A stretch of 64,000 nt of DNA from Sansalvadorimonas sp965243775 (GTDB lineage: Bacteria; Pseudomonadota; Gammaproteobacteria; Pseudomonadales; Endozoicomonadaceae). Of the stretch, positions 18,546 through 27,266 are shown piece by piece. The notes under the pieces were generated by a model that saw nothing but the letters and a program-made list of their open reading frames with translations, made no database searches and was not told the DNA's origin. A program made the translations under genes and the position numbers. The stretch is taken from positions 1 to 64,000 of the forward strand of contig CBDEWF010000162.1 in the NCBI GenBank assembly GCA_965243775.1, given 5' to 3'. How positions within the stretch are numbered: the first letter of the stretch is position 1; each line of letters begins with the position of its first letter.

Positions 18546-21326
18546 ATGTCACAGCTCCAGCAGAAAGAACCTCTGGTTCTTGTCGATGGCTCATCATACC
18601 TGTACCGGGCCTTTCATGCCCTGCCGCCGCTTACGAACTCCAAGGGTATGCCCACCGGCGCTGTGAAGGGGGTTATGAACATGCTGCGCCGGCTGCAGGC
18701 TGACTATGCCGGCAGCACGGTGGTTGTCGTATTTGATGCCAAGGGCAAAACTTTCCGTGATGATATCTACCCGGAGTATAAGGCCCATCGTCCTCCCATG
18801 CCGGATGACCTGCGCTGTCAGGTGCAGCCACTGCATGACATTATCCGGGCAAGTGGTTTGCCCCTGCTGGTGATCGAAGGTGTTGAAGCTGATGATGTCA
18901 TTGGAACCCTGGCTGCCCGGGCAACAGCTGCCGGTTTGAAAACAGTTATTTCCACTGGTGACAAGGATCTTGCCCAGCTGGTAAATGGGCATGTCACTCT
19001 GGTCAATACCATGACCAACACGGTTATGGATATTCCCGGTGTGAGGGAAAAGTTTGGTATTGGCCCGGAACTGGTTATCGACTTTCTGGCTTTGATGGGC
19101 GACAAGGTTGATAACATTCCCGGTGTTCCAGGTGTGGGTGAAAAAACCGCGCTGGCACTGCTGCAGGGGCTGGGAGGGCTGGACAATATCTACTCCAGGC
19201 TGGATCAGGTTCCCGGTCTTGGTTTCCGTGGCTCCAAGACTATGGCCAAAAAGCTGGAAGATAACAGGGAACAGGCTTACCTCTCCTATGAGCTGGCCAC
19301 AATCAAGACCGACCTTGATCTGGGCTGTGACCTGAAAGATCTGGTTCCGGCTGAGGCTGATCAGGCAAAGCTTCTGGATATGTATGAAGATCTGGAATTC
19401 CGCGGCTGGATCAAGGATCTTCGGGCTGGCAGCTATGAGGCAGCTCCCCGCAAGCAAGATGATGCAACGGGTGCTGTCTCTGGCAAACCGGATACTCCAG
19501 AGATTCCTGTCCCGGTTGCAACCAGTTATGTAACAGTTCTGGAACAGGCTGATTTTGATACCTGGCTGGAGAAGCTGAAATTTGCTGAGCTATTTGCCTT
19601 TGATACGGAAACAACCAGCCTCAATTACATGGAAGCTGAAATTGTTGGGGTTTCTTTTGCCGTGAAAGCTGGCAAAGCAGCCTACGTGCCCCTGGCCCAT
19701 GACTACCTCGATGCGCCGAAGCAGCTGGATCGTAACGCTGTACTGGCTGCCCTGAAACCCATTCTTGAAGATGAAACCCGGCGCAAGGTTGGCCAGAACC
19801 TGAAATATGACCGCAGTGTACTGGCCCGTTACGATATAGACCTTCGGGGTATTGCCTTCGATACCATGCTGGAGTCGTATGTTCTGGACTCCACTGGCTC
19901 TCGCCACGATATGGATACCCTGGCTGATAAATACCTGGGTGTGAAAACGGTTCACTTTGAAGATATTGCTGGCAAAGGGGCCAAACAGCTGACCTTTAAC
20001 CAGATCGCTTTAGAGCAGGCCGGCCCCTATGCCGCAGAAGATGCTGATATCACTTTGCGCCTGCACCAGACTCTCTGGAAACAGCTGGAACAGGATGAAC
20101 GGCTCAGCCATGTGTTCAGGGATCTTGAATTGCCCTTGGTAAAAGTGCTGTCCCGCATGGAGCGAAACGGCGCTTATGTAGACAACAGGAAGCTGGCAGA
20201 ACAGAGCCAGCAGATAGGCAAGCGGCTGCTGGAGCTGCAGGAAGAGGCCTGGAGTGTAGCCGGTGAAGAGTTCAACCTGGCTTCTCCCAAACAGCTGCAG
20301 GAGCTTCTGTTTGGCAAGCTGGGGCTGCCCGTGCTGAAGAAAACGCCTAAAGGTCAGCCTTCTACAGCTGAAGAAGTGCTGGTGGAGCTGGCCAATGATT
20401 ATGAGCTGCCCCGACTGATTCTTGAACACAGAAGCTTGAGCAAGCTGAAGTCGACCTATACCGACAAGCTTCCGCAGATGATCAACCCTTCAACCGGGCG
20501 GGTGCATACCTCTTATCATCAGGCGGTGACAGCAACAGGACGGCTGTCGTCTTCTGATCCGAACCTGCAGAATATCCCTGTTCGCAGCGAAGAAGGGCGC
20601 CGTATCCGCCAGGCTTTTGTAGCTTCCCCAGGCTACAAACTGATTGCTGCTGACTACTCCCAGGTTGAACTGCGGATAATGGCACATCTCTCTGGAGATA
20701 AAGGGTTGCTGGACGCTTTTTCCAGGGGGTTGGATGTCCATCGTGCCACGGCCGCGGAAGTTTTTGGTGTCGGCCTTGATGAGGTAACGCCTGAGCAGAG
20801 AAGAAGCGCCAAGGCCATTAACTTTGGTTTGATCTACGGCATGTCTGCGTTTGGTTTGGCCAGGCAGCTGAATCTACCCCGCAAGGATGCCCAGGATTAT
20901 GTGAATCTCTACTTTGCCCGTTACCCGGGAGTGAAGGATTACATGGACAGAACCCGCGCCCAGGCCCATGAACAGGGATATGTTGAAACCCTGGATGGAC
21001 GGCGATTGCATCTCCCCGAGATCAATGCCCGTAACAAGATGCGGCAGCAGGCCGCGGAAAGAACAGCGATTAATGCTCCTATGCAGGGCACGGCTGCAGA
21101 CATTATTAAAAAAGCCATGATCTCTGTGGATAACTGGCTGCAGGAAAGTGATCTGGATGCCCGGATGATTATGCAGGTTCACGACGAACTGGTTCTGGAG
21201 GTAAGGGAAGACCAGGTTGAGCAGGTTATTGCCGGACTGGAGCCCAGGATGTCGGGTGCCATGGCGCTGGATGTGCCCCTGGTGGTTGATACCGGAGTTG
21301 GTGATAACTGGGATGAGGCTCACTAA
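18546..21326 (+). CDS. polA: DNA polymerase I
   Basis: At 926 residues this has the full family length. The 5' nuclease domain (1 to about 290) contains VDGSSYLYRAFHA and GDKVDNIPGVPGVGEKTA. The proofreading domain is intact, with FDTETTSLNY near 351-360 and a late YAAEDADITLRL. Polymerase motifs are DYSQVELRIMAHL (motif A, near 701), RRSAKAINFGLIYG (motif B) and HDELVLEV (motif C, near 879). The start is supported by AAGGAAGAG immediately upstream. It fills gaps after Okazaki fragment removal and repair. A divergent promoter region of 173 bases separates it from the DUF2782 gene. Confidence 0.99.
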   Translation: MSQLQQKEPLVLVDGSSYLYRAFHALPPLTNSKGMPTGAVKGVMNMLRRLQADYAGSTVVVVFDAKGKTFRDDIYPEYKAHRPPMPDDLRCQVQPLHDIIRASGLPLLVIEGVEADDVIGTLAARATAAGLKTVISTGDKDLAQLVNGHVTLVNTMTNTVMDIPGVREKFGIGPELVIDFLALMGDKVDNIPGVPGVGEKTALALLQGLGGLDNIYSRLDQVPGLGFRGSKTMAKKLEDNREQAYLSYELATIKTDLDLGCDLKDLVPAEADQAKLLDMYEDLEFRGWIKDLRAGSYEAAPRKQDDATGAVSGKPDTPEIPVPVATSYVTVLEQADFDTWLEKLKFAELFAFDTETTSLNYMEAEIVGVSFAVKAGKAAYVPLAHDYLDAPKQLDRNAVLAALKPILEDETRRKVGQNLKYDRSVLARYDIDLRGIAFDTMLESYVLDSTGSRHDMDTLADKYLGVKTVHFEDIAGKGAKQLTFNQIALEQAGPYAAEDADITLRLHQTLWKQLEQDERLSHVFRDLELPLVKVLSRMERNGAYVDNRKLAEQSQQIGKRLLELQEEAWSVAGEEFNLASPKQLQELLFGKLGLPVLKKTPKGQPSTAEEVLVELANDYELPRLILEHRSLSKLKSTYTDKLPQMINPSTGRVHTSYHQAVTATGRLSSSDPNLQNIPVRSEEGRRIRQAFVASPGYKLIAADYSQVELRIMAHLSGDKGLLDAFSRGLDVHRATAAEVFGVGLDEVTPEQRRSAKAINFGLIYGMSAFGLARQLNLPRKDAQDYVNLYFARYPGVKDYMDRTRAQAHEQGYVETLDGRRLHLPEINARNKMRQQAAERTAINAPMQGTAADIIKKAMISVDNWLQESDLDARMIMQVHDELVLEVREDQVEQVIAGLEPRMSGAMALDVPLVVDTGVGDNWDEAH

Positions 21327-21377
21327 GTTGAGAGGTTTGGCAGCTTCTTGCTGGAGTTGACATTTTTTTCTCTACGA

Positions 21378-21419
21378 AAATAGCTTTTTCATCCCCTCAG
21401 GGTGATGAAAAAGCTATTT
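21378..21419. repeat. Strong inverted repeat after polA
   Basis: AAATAGCTTTTTCATC (21378-21393) pairs perfectly over 16 bp with GATGAAAAAGCTATTT (21404-21419), and the loop itself contains CCC-TCA-GGG. It stands 52 bases after polA. No T-run follows, but the stem contains T5. A polA transcription terminator or mRNA-end structure is most likely. Confidence 0.6.
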
Positions 21420-21556
21420 CCACTCAGGGCTGCTTGGTAGAGCCTGTCTCCCTCGATGTTGTTACAAACAAAAACAGAGCTTATACAGCTCTTTCTGCAG
21501 ATCCCAATCATACACTTCTATACTTGCCAGCCATTTTCCGGTTGGTGGTGCCTGGG

Positions 21557-23152
21557 ATGCAAAATACCCTAAAGGTTCTAAAGAATCTGGGCTTTGCCTG
21601 CACTCTGTTTGCCTGTATTTTAATAGCCAGACAATATGTTTATGCCCTTGAAACCGAAAACAGTGGGGACATCGCTAACCCGGAAGCGAATCTTCTTGCT
21701 GACCAGATTCTTGCCAGCCTGCCAGCTATAAAGAGACAGGAATTTATTGGGCGTGACTGGACATGGCAGGATACCGCCTTAAATCTGGGAAGATCAGAAT
21801 CTACACTGATAGCCTCACATATTGGTTTGGCTATGGCAGGCCGTGCCATCATTGCTTATACAAGCCCGTATATGGGCACAAAATCATCATCTGTATTGAC
21901 TCTGTTTGGCTTGCAAACACTGGCTGATTTTCTGACCTCTTGTTCAAGGGAGGACTTCTACCTCCGAACCATTGCAACCGGACTCAATCTGGCCAATCCC
22001 GGGAAACCATTCGGTTTCTGGCGACAAGCCCTGGCATTTGGGTTTGGTCATCTGGGCCTTTCCTACCATTACTGGCCGGAGATAAGCAGCCAGCTAAAAC
22101 AAAAACATACAGGGTTTCGCAGAATCCAGTTTCTGGAGAACAGGATTAACAAGTGGGTCTATCTGGAACTTGATGCGTCTCCGGAACACGATAGTGGTAT
22201 TGAGCTGAATCTCTACTTTGATCCTGACAGGCCTGTAACTATGGAGCCAGACAACAGCCTTGAGAGTACATGGCTGGCCCTGGTTAAAGCCTGTCAGGAA
22301 CGAGGAGTTACGCTGATAAAACTTCTGGGAGCTGGTGAGTCTCCAACACTTTGGGTGCAGCTCTGGAGGGAGCACAGACGTCTGTCTGAAACGACGTTTA
22401 TGGTAGGGAGTGACCAGGGCAACAGACAGTGGATAACTGATATTATCGTTGATAAGGCAGGGGCAAATGAGACTGGGGCACACCAGAGAAACAGTGGGTT
22501 ATTTAATCCCTTGGCCGAGCCGGTATTGGCTGTCCTTGTGGAGCTGGTAAGCCAGAAACAGGGATTATCGACAGATTTGACAGGATCTACCTGTCAGGCA
22601 TCGTCCCCCAAAGGAAAGCTGGCTGCTTTCTCTACGGGTACCATAGGTTATCTTCTGGCTGACCATAACCATACTGCAGGTATTGAACTGCCAGAGCTTT
22701 GGTTGAATACCCGCCACCCTTATCAAGAAGGTATACAGCAGGCTTTAGCTGTTCTGGAACAGCAGCAGATCCCTGGCAAGTGGCGGGGAACATATGGCCT
22801 GCTGGCGGATCTCTCCAGAAACCTTTTGATTCGTTTGATTTTATTGGCTGGAACCAGATGGGAAGAAACTGACTCTGATGTAGAGCTATCCAGAACAGCT
22901 GAGGACTCAGAGAGTTGGAGTCGCAGTAGCAGTAGCAGCCGAAGCAACAGACAAAAAAATAGACAAAGCCACCGTTACTCGGTTTCCAGCGAGAACGCCA
23001 AAAAGAACTCTTTGCTGCCCGGAGAGAAAAGAGTCCGGTTTAAAAACAAGCCAGAGATCATTATCCCCCATCCTTACTCTCGGGAACGGGTTGAGTGGCA
23101 AGCCACTAAACCATCTTATCGTTGGGGTAGCCTGTTTTTTATACCAAAGTAG
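21557..23152 (+). CDS. Secreted orphan protein with Ser/Arg-rich C-terminus
   Basis: I choose ATG 21557 because the sequence from it (MQNTLKVLKNLGF then ACTLFACILIA and an AxA-like YVYA) is a classical Sec signal peptide; the TTG 41 codons upstream would bury it. The mature protein (about 500 residues) has no motif I recognise. Residues 485-505 of the 531 form a low-complexity Ser/Arg run (SRSSSSSRSNRQ), and the C-terminus is basic with aromatic residues. It lies between polA and the sRNA/engB, where related genomes usually have only the sRNA. Confidence 0.65.
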   Translation: MQNTLKVLKNLGFACTLFACILIARQYVYALETENSGDIANPEANLLADQILASLPAIKRQEFIGRDWTWQDTALNLGRSESTLIASHIGLAMAGRAIIAYTSPYMGTKSSSVLTLFGLQTLADFLTSCSREDFYLRTIATGLNLANPGKPFGFWRQALAFGFGHLGLSYHYWPEISSQLKQKHTGFRRIQFLENRINKWVYLELDASPEHDSGIELNLYFDPDRPVTMEPDNSLESTWLALVKACQERGVTLIKLLGAGESPTLWVQLWREHRRLSETTFMVGSDQGNRQWITDIIVDKAGANETGAHQRNSGLFNPLAEPVLAVLVELVSQKQGLSTDLTGSTCQASSPKGKLAAFSTGTIGYLLADHNHTAGIELPELWLNTRHPYQEGIQQALAVLEQQQIPGKWRGTYGLLADLSRNLLIRLILLAGTRWEETDSDVELSRTAEDSESWSRSSSSSRSNRQKNRQSHRYSVSSENAKKNSLLPGEKRVRFKNKPEIIIPHPYSRERVEWQATKPSYRWGSLFFIPK

Positions 23153-23237
23153 GTGGTGATAAAATAGTCTTGATACTGCCTGCTCTTGTAGAAATGAGGG
23201 GCTGATACATTTTTATAAAAATAATTTCAGAAATATT

Positions 23238-23264
23238 GAACTTTTTCCTAACCATGCTGTCAGA
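23238..23264 (+). promoter_or_regulatory. Sigma-E/AlgU-type promoter of the sRNA
   Basis: GAACTT (23238-23243) and TCAGA (23260-23264) are separated by 16 bases, the spacing and sequence expected for extracytoplasmic sigma factor RpoE/AlgU. Transcription would start near 23271. Confidence 0.65.
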
Positions 23265-23270
23265 GTATAT

Positions 23271-23399
23271 GAGCGTTGAGTAAACGTTCAGTGAAAACTC
23301 CTTGTGTGTTTGGTGTTGTTGGTTTCAGGGTTGTGTGTGCCCTGAAACCTTAGAGAGCTTGCTCCGGTCGTCTCCCTCAGGCGATCGGAGTTTTTTTTT
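23271..23399 (+). ncRNA. Candidate small RNA in the polA-engB interval (ErsA/Spot42 position)
   Basis: An RNA of about 129 bases is predicted from the sigma-E-type promoter to a T9 terminator. It contains a perfect 10-bp hairpin, GGTTTCAGGG (23321-23330) with CCCTGAAACC (23340-23349), a short single-stranded spacer, and the terminator hairpin with a CU-rich loop (TCTCCCTCAGG) that could serve as a pairing seed. E. coli Spot 42 and P. aeruginosa ErsA (132 bases, AlgU-dependent) both lie between polA and engB. Position, length and promoter class match ErsA; direct sequence similarity cannot be checked here. The exact 5' end is inferred. Confidence 0.75.
23362..23399 (+). terminator. Intrinsic terminator of the sRNA
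   Basis: CTCCGGTCG pairs with CGATCGGAG (one G.T) and is followed directly by nine T. Such a hairpin with a long U-tail is also the usual Hfq-binding end of trans-acting sRNAs. Confidence 0.9.
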
Positions 23400-23415
23400 A
23401 CCCGGATCTCTTAAC

Positions 23416-24081
23416 CTAGACCTCTTCAAAAGCTGCCAGACTGTCTTCTTCCATCTCCAGTCCATCTGCCTCCTGGCACAACCAGCTATCCAGCTTGCCA
23501 GCCAGCTCATCGACTCCTGTTTTTTTCAGGGAGGAAAACAGCTGCACAGTCACCAGGTCTTCAAGGTCTTTCAGTTGGCTGCGCAGCTGCACCATGGCAC
23601 TTTTGGCAGCCCCAAACTTCATCTTGTCGCACTTGGTTAAAAGAATATGAAGCGGCAGCTGGCTCTGACGCGCCCAGTCAATCATGATCTGGTCGAACTC
23701 TTTCATTGGGTGCCGGATATCCATCAGCAGAACCACACCGGCCAGGCACTCCCGCTGCTCCAGATAAGCTCCCAGATGTTTCTGCCATTCCAGCTTCATT
23801 TTCTCGGGAACTTTGGCATAGCCATAACCAGGGAGATCCACCAGGCGGTGCTGCTGATCAACCTCAAAGAAATTGATCAGCTGGGTTCTGCCTGGGGTTT
23901 TACTGGTTCTGGCCAGTTTGGAGGAACCGGTCAGGGCGTTCAGAGCACTTGATTTACCAGCATTGGAGCGACCTGCGAAAGCAACTTCCCTGCCGCTTTC
24001 CGGAGGGCACTGGTCAACACGAGCTGCACTGACCAGGTAGCGCGTGGCTCGATAGTTCAGGGAAGTAATGGTCTCTGACAT
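23416..24081 (-). CDS. engB: Ribosome biogenesis GTPase YsxC/EngB
   Basis: The 221-residue protein has the TrmE-Era-EngA-EngB G-domain: G1 GRSNAGKS, G3 DLPGYGYA, G4 LTKCDK. It is needed for large-subunit ribosome assembly and is a partner gene of polA in many gammaproteobacteria. The C-terminal tail of about 20 acidic residues (DGLEMEEDSLAAFEE) is longer than usual. It converges on the sRNA, whose terminator ends 16 bases from the engB stop. Confidence 0.96.
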   Translation of the reverse strand: MSETITSLNYRATRYLVSAARVDQCPPESGREVAFAGRSNAGKSSALNALTGSSKLARTSKTPGRTQLINFFEVDQQHRLVDLPGYGYAKVPEKMKLEWQKHLGAYLEQRECLAGVVLLMDIRHPMKEFDQIMIDWARQSQLPLHILLTKCDKMKFGAAKSAMVQLRSQLKDLEDLVTVQLFSSLKKTGVDELAGKLDSWLCQEADGLEMEEDSLAAFEEV

Positions 24082-24497
24082 GAAAAACTCTTTTATCTCA
24101 AATACGCTTTTTTGCTATCGTTCAGCATCCTGCCGGATATTCCCGCAAGCTACAGTCTCGGTTGATTTCTGTTGATATCAAGAGAGCCATTATAACTCTT
24201 CTTTTTGAAGTTAGGGGATCAGGTAAACTCCCCCCGGATGACTCAACCTTTAAAGCGCGGCTGCGAAGTTTGTTTTCGTGTTTGCGAAGTTATGCTGCCT
24301 GTTTGGCGTATAAATCTCAATAAAACCTAGTATATAATGAACCCGCCCTGAGGGACGGCTCAGCTATGCTGGCAGAAAAAGCTATGCTGGCCGAAAACAG
24401 AATATAAACAGAGCTAACTTTGGAGAATTAAAGTGCCTGTTCGGGGGAAGATTCCATAAGGCTGCTTGTGGATGCCCGGGGGCCCAATGAGGCCGTT
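24082..24497. other. Non-coding interval engB / cytochrome genes
   Basis: This 416-base gap separates the divergent engB and cytochrome genes and should hold both promoters. A clear -10-like TATAAT lies at 24333-24338 on the plus strand; no well-spaced -35 is obvious. A GC-rich small hairpin (CCGCCCTGAGGGACGG area, near 24342-24358) and an 18-bp tandem duplication follow. The region may include a long 5' leader. Confidence 0.5.
24362..24397. repeat. Tandem 18-bp duplication
   Basis: AGCTATGCTGGCAGAAAA (24362-24379) is followed directly by AGCTATGCTGGCCGAAAA (24380-24397), one mismatch. Confidence 0.9.
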
Positions 24498-24809
24498 ATG
24501 AGACTACCCATTAAATCCAGCATTCTTTTGGCAGCACCTGTTCTATCTATCTCAATGGTGTGGGCCGCTCCTCAAAATCCAGAGGCCGTTTATCAAAGGG
24601 CCTGCAGGATATGCCATGATTCCGGAGTCGCCGGAGCGCCCAAAAAGGGAGAAACTGCAGTGTGGGCTTCCCGTCTGGAACTGGGGATGGAAGCACTTAT
24701 TGCATCCGTGAAGAATGGCAAGGGAGCCATGCCTCCCAAAGCTATGTGCATGGACTGCAGTGATGAAGATTACCAGGCTGTCATAACTTATATGTCCAGC
24801 TCCAATTAA
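24498..24809 (+). CDS. Cytochrome c5-family protein
   Basis: I start at ATG 24498 (MRLPIKSSILLAAPVLS), which has GAGG upstream and begins a Sec signal peptide; an earlier start adds ten residues before it. The 103-residue product carries one haem-binding CRICH motif, a likely axial Met in AMPPKAM and a second Cys pair (CMDC) that in cytochrome c5 forms a disulfide. It should be a small periplasmic electron carrier. It sits upstream of a cytochrome c4 gene, as in Pseudomonas. Confidence 0.88.
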   Translation: MRLPIKSSILLAAPVLSISMVWAAPQNPEAVYQRACRICHDSGVAGAPKKGETAVWASRLELGMEALIASVKNGKGAMPPKAMCMDCSDEDYQAVITYMSSSN

Positions 24810-24927
24810 GCTGTGACCTAATAACCATTTGCGTGGTAAACAGCCATGGGGGAAACACCGTTGTGTACTGATGGCAATGGTTCTCCATGATAATAAAGCA
24901 GACAATAACCGGAGTCGGGTTGTGTTA

Positions 24928-25533
24928 ATGAATAGAATTGCCGTGTGTTTACTGGTGTGCCTGGGATGGACCAGTTTCGCAATTGCCGGGGGGAATGCCA
25001 CTGCAGGGAAGGATAAGGTGGCTCTGTGTACCGCTTGTCACGGACCAACAGGTATCAGTATTGCGCCAATTTATCCTCATCTGGCGGGCCAAGGGGAAGG
25101 GTATCTGGCCAAGCAGATTACAGATATCAAAAGCGGGGAGCGCAAGGTTATCGAGATGACCGGAATGGTAGATAACCTGACCCCTCAGGACATTGATGAC
25201 ATTGCTGCGTTTTATGCCAGTCAGACTGCTCCAACTGGTCAGGCGAAAGAATCTTCCATTGAAATTGCCCAGCAACTTTTTCGGGGCGGTGATGTCAAAA
25301 AAGGCATTCCGGCCTGTTCTGCCTGCCATGCTCCAACTGGTAAAGGCAACTCACTGGCCAGGTTCCCGGTGGTATCTGGTCAAAGCCCAGAATACATTGC
25401 CAAGCAGCTGCGGGACTTCCGTGAGGGGGATCGGGTCAATGATGGCGATACCCGCATTATGCGTGATGTGGCAGAGAAGCTGAGTAATAAGCAGATTGAT
25501 GCCTTGGCAAGCTATATCAGTGGCCTGCGCTAG
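24928..25533 (+). CDS. Dihaem cytochrome c4
   Basis: I start at ATG 24928 (MNRIAVCLLVCLGWTSFAIA), the beginning of the signal peptide; the open frame upstream is not signal-like. The mature protein of about 180 residues is two similar cytochrome domains with CTACH and CSACH haem sites, each followed by a PxLAGQ/PVVSGQ-type segment and a distal Met (IEMTGM; RIMRDV). Cytochrome c4 passes electrons from the bc1 complex to terminal oxidases in the periplasm. Confidence 0.93.
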   Translation: MNRIAVCLLVCLGWTSFAIAGGNATAGKDKVALCTACHGPTGISIAPIYPHLAGQGEGYLAKQITDIKSGERKVIEMTGMVDNLTPQDIDDIAAFYASQTAPTGQAKESSIEIAQQLFRGGDVKKGIPACSACHAPTGKGNSLARFPVVSGQSPEYIAKQLRDFREGDRVNDGDTRIMRDVAEKLSNKQIDALASYISGLR

Positions 25534-25556
25534 GGCCTGATTCTCTCCTTTCTTCT

Positions 25557-25585
25557 GGCAGGGGCCTTTCATCAAAGGCTCTGCC
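25557..25585 (+). terminator. Hairpin after cytochrome c4 gene
   Basis: GGCAGGGGCCTTT pairs with AAAGGCTCTGCC (one mismatch/bulge) around CATC. It lies 24 bases after the stop; only a C/T-rich sequence follows, so termination strength is uncertain. Confidence 0.45.
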
Positions 25586-25683
25586 CTCCTCGCCACTCTC
25601 CCTTATGTTTGGTTGATGATGCCGGGTTGCACTAGGTTATAGGTGATATGCCGATAACCTGGATCAGATCTGGGGAGAATAAT

Positions 25684-26355
25684 ATGCAAAGCCAGTGGCG
25701 CACTGTTCTGACGATTTTCTGTTTCCTGCCAATGCTGGCCTTTGGGGCTAAATACCGGGAAGGCATAGACTACAAGCTGTTAAAACAGCCTGTTCCCCTT
25801 GAAAAGCCGGGTAAGATCGAGGTGAACACTGTTTTTTGGTATGGGTGCCCTCATTGCTTTGATCTGGCCAGACTGCAGGTGGACTGGAAGAAAACCATCA
25901 AGGATGATGTGGCGGTTATCGAGACGCCGGTTATATTTGGCAGGCCCTGGCAGGCCCATGCTCAGCTTTTCTATGCTCTTGAAGAGTTGAGGCTTCATGA
26001 TAAGACTCTGTTTATGCTGTTTGATGCCGTGCAGAATAAGGGCAAACGCCTTGATAGTGAAAAAGATATGATCGCTTTTCTGAAAGAGCATTTTGAAGTC
26101 AAGCCGGACGAGTTTGACCGTGTTTATGACTCCTTTGGAGTAAGAAATCAGGTGCAGAAAGCTTCCTCGCTGACCCGGGGGGCACAACTTCTTGGGGTTC
26201 CTGCCATAATTGTATCTGGCCGCTATGTGGTTGATCCGGGCATGGCTGGCGGACTTGAAAATATGTTAAAGATCACAGACTTTCTTATCGACAGGCAGCG
26301 TAAGGAAAGAAAAGCGGCGGAGAAAGATGCAGAGAAAAATGCTGCAAGAAGCTGA
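25684..26355 (+). CDS. dsbA: Thiol:disulfide interchange protein DsbA
   Basis: I start at ATG 25684 (MQSQWRTVLTIFCF), with GGGGAG seven bases upstream; it opens a Sec signal peptide ending near AFGA. The 223-residue protein has the thioredoxin-fold active site FWYGCPHCFDL and the cis-Pro loop GVPAIIV. It introduces disulfide bonds into periplasmic proteins, needed for type IV pili among others. The last 25 residues are very rich in Lys, Glu and Ala (RKERKAAEKDAEKNAA), a charged extension beyond the usual DsbA end. Confidence 0.95.
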   Translation: MQSQWRTVLTIFCFLPMLAFGAKYREGIDYKLLKQPVPLEKPGKIEVNTVFWYGCPHCFDLARLQVDWKKTIKDDVAVIETPVIFGRPWQAHAQLFYALEELRLHDKTLFMLFDAVQNKGKRLDSEKDMIAFLKEHFEVKPDEFDRVYDSFGVRNQVQKASSLTRGAQLLGVPAIIVSGRYVVDPGMAGGLENMLKITDFLIDRQRKERKAAEKDAEKNAARS

Positions 26356-26366
26356 TATTTTCCCAG

Positions 26367-27266
26367 GTGAATGTTTTTATGCCGCTTAAGAGAGTACAGA
26401 AAATATTTAATCGCGGATTTCATGAAAAAAGCTTTACGCGTCAGAGGATCGCATCCACCCTCTTTTGCGATGAACACAATCATGACGCATCCCGTTTTTT
26501 GCGTCTGCTGAGTTTCAACATCCAGGTTGGCATTACCACCCAGCAGTATGGTCATTATGTGACCCGCAGCTGGCAACATTTTCTGCCCACTCTGGAACGC
26601 CAAGGTAATCTGGACCGTATTGCTCACCTGATCCATAACTACGATATTGTTGCTATTCAGGAAGCCGATGGAGGCAGCCTGCGCAGTGGTTTTGTCAACC
26701 AGATCGAATATCTTGCCCACAGGGCAGGCTTTCCCTGGTGGTATCAGCAGTTGAACCGTAACCTGGGAAGACTGGCCCAGCACAGTAATGGCCTGCTGAC
26801 CCGGCTGCATCCGGAAAACCTTGAAGATCACAAGTTGCCGGGTCTGATTCCCGGCCGTGGAGCCATTGCCGTTGAGTTGGGGACCGGCAATCCAATACTG
26901 CTGGTGGTTATGCATCTGTCACTGAGCAAGCGGGGTAGAAATACCCAGTTGGAGTATGTTCGCAGGCTATCGGAAAATTATGAACATATTGTGTTGATGG
27001 GGGATATGAATGCTCACTCGGAGCAGCTTCTGGACAACTCCCCTCTTGCGGGTATGGGGCTGCACAGCGCTTCCATGGATGTAAAAACCTTTCCCAGCTG
27101 GAAACCTAGCAAGTCTCTTGATCATATCCTGCTTAGTGCAGGCCTCCATGCCCACTCATTTTCCGTGCTGGACTTTCCCCAGTCAGACCACCTTCCGGTA
27201 GCTGTTCAGATTGAACTGCCACCGGGTATTGAGCTGGCTAACAGAAGTGTTCCAGTAACTCATTAA
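26367..27266 (+). CDS. Endonuclease/exonuclease/phosphatase (EEP) family protein
   Basis: The 299-residue protein has the EEP metal-hydrolase motifs in order: LLSFNIQ, AIQEAD, MHLSL, MGDMNAHSE and the C-terminal SDHLPVAV. It follows dsbA by 11 bases, as in Pseudomonas. Substrate is unknown; DNA, RNA or phospho-ester substrates are all found in the family. Its 3' end overlaps the convergent hemW by 29 bases. Confidence 0.88.
   Translation: MNVFMPLKRVQKIFNRGFHEKSFTRQRIASTLFCDEHNHDASRFLRLLSFNIQVGITTQQYGHYVTRSWQHFLPTLERQGNLDRIAHLIHNYDIVAIQEADGGSLRSGFVNQIEYLAHRAGFPWWYQQLNRNLGRLAQHSNGLLTRLHPENLEDHKLPGLIPGRGAIAVELGTGNPILLVVMHLSLSKRGRNTQLEYVRRLSENYEHIVLMGDMNAHSEQLLDNSPLAGMGLHSASMDVKTFPSWKPSKSLDHILLSAGLHAHSFSVLDFPQSDHLPVAVQIELPPGIELANRSVPVTH

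Noticed and set aside
18594..19457. 287-codon minus-strand ORF inside polA
   Set aside because: Shadow of polA; no ribosome-binding site or known motif.
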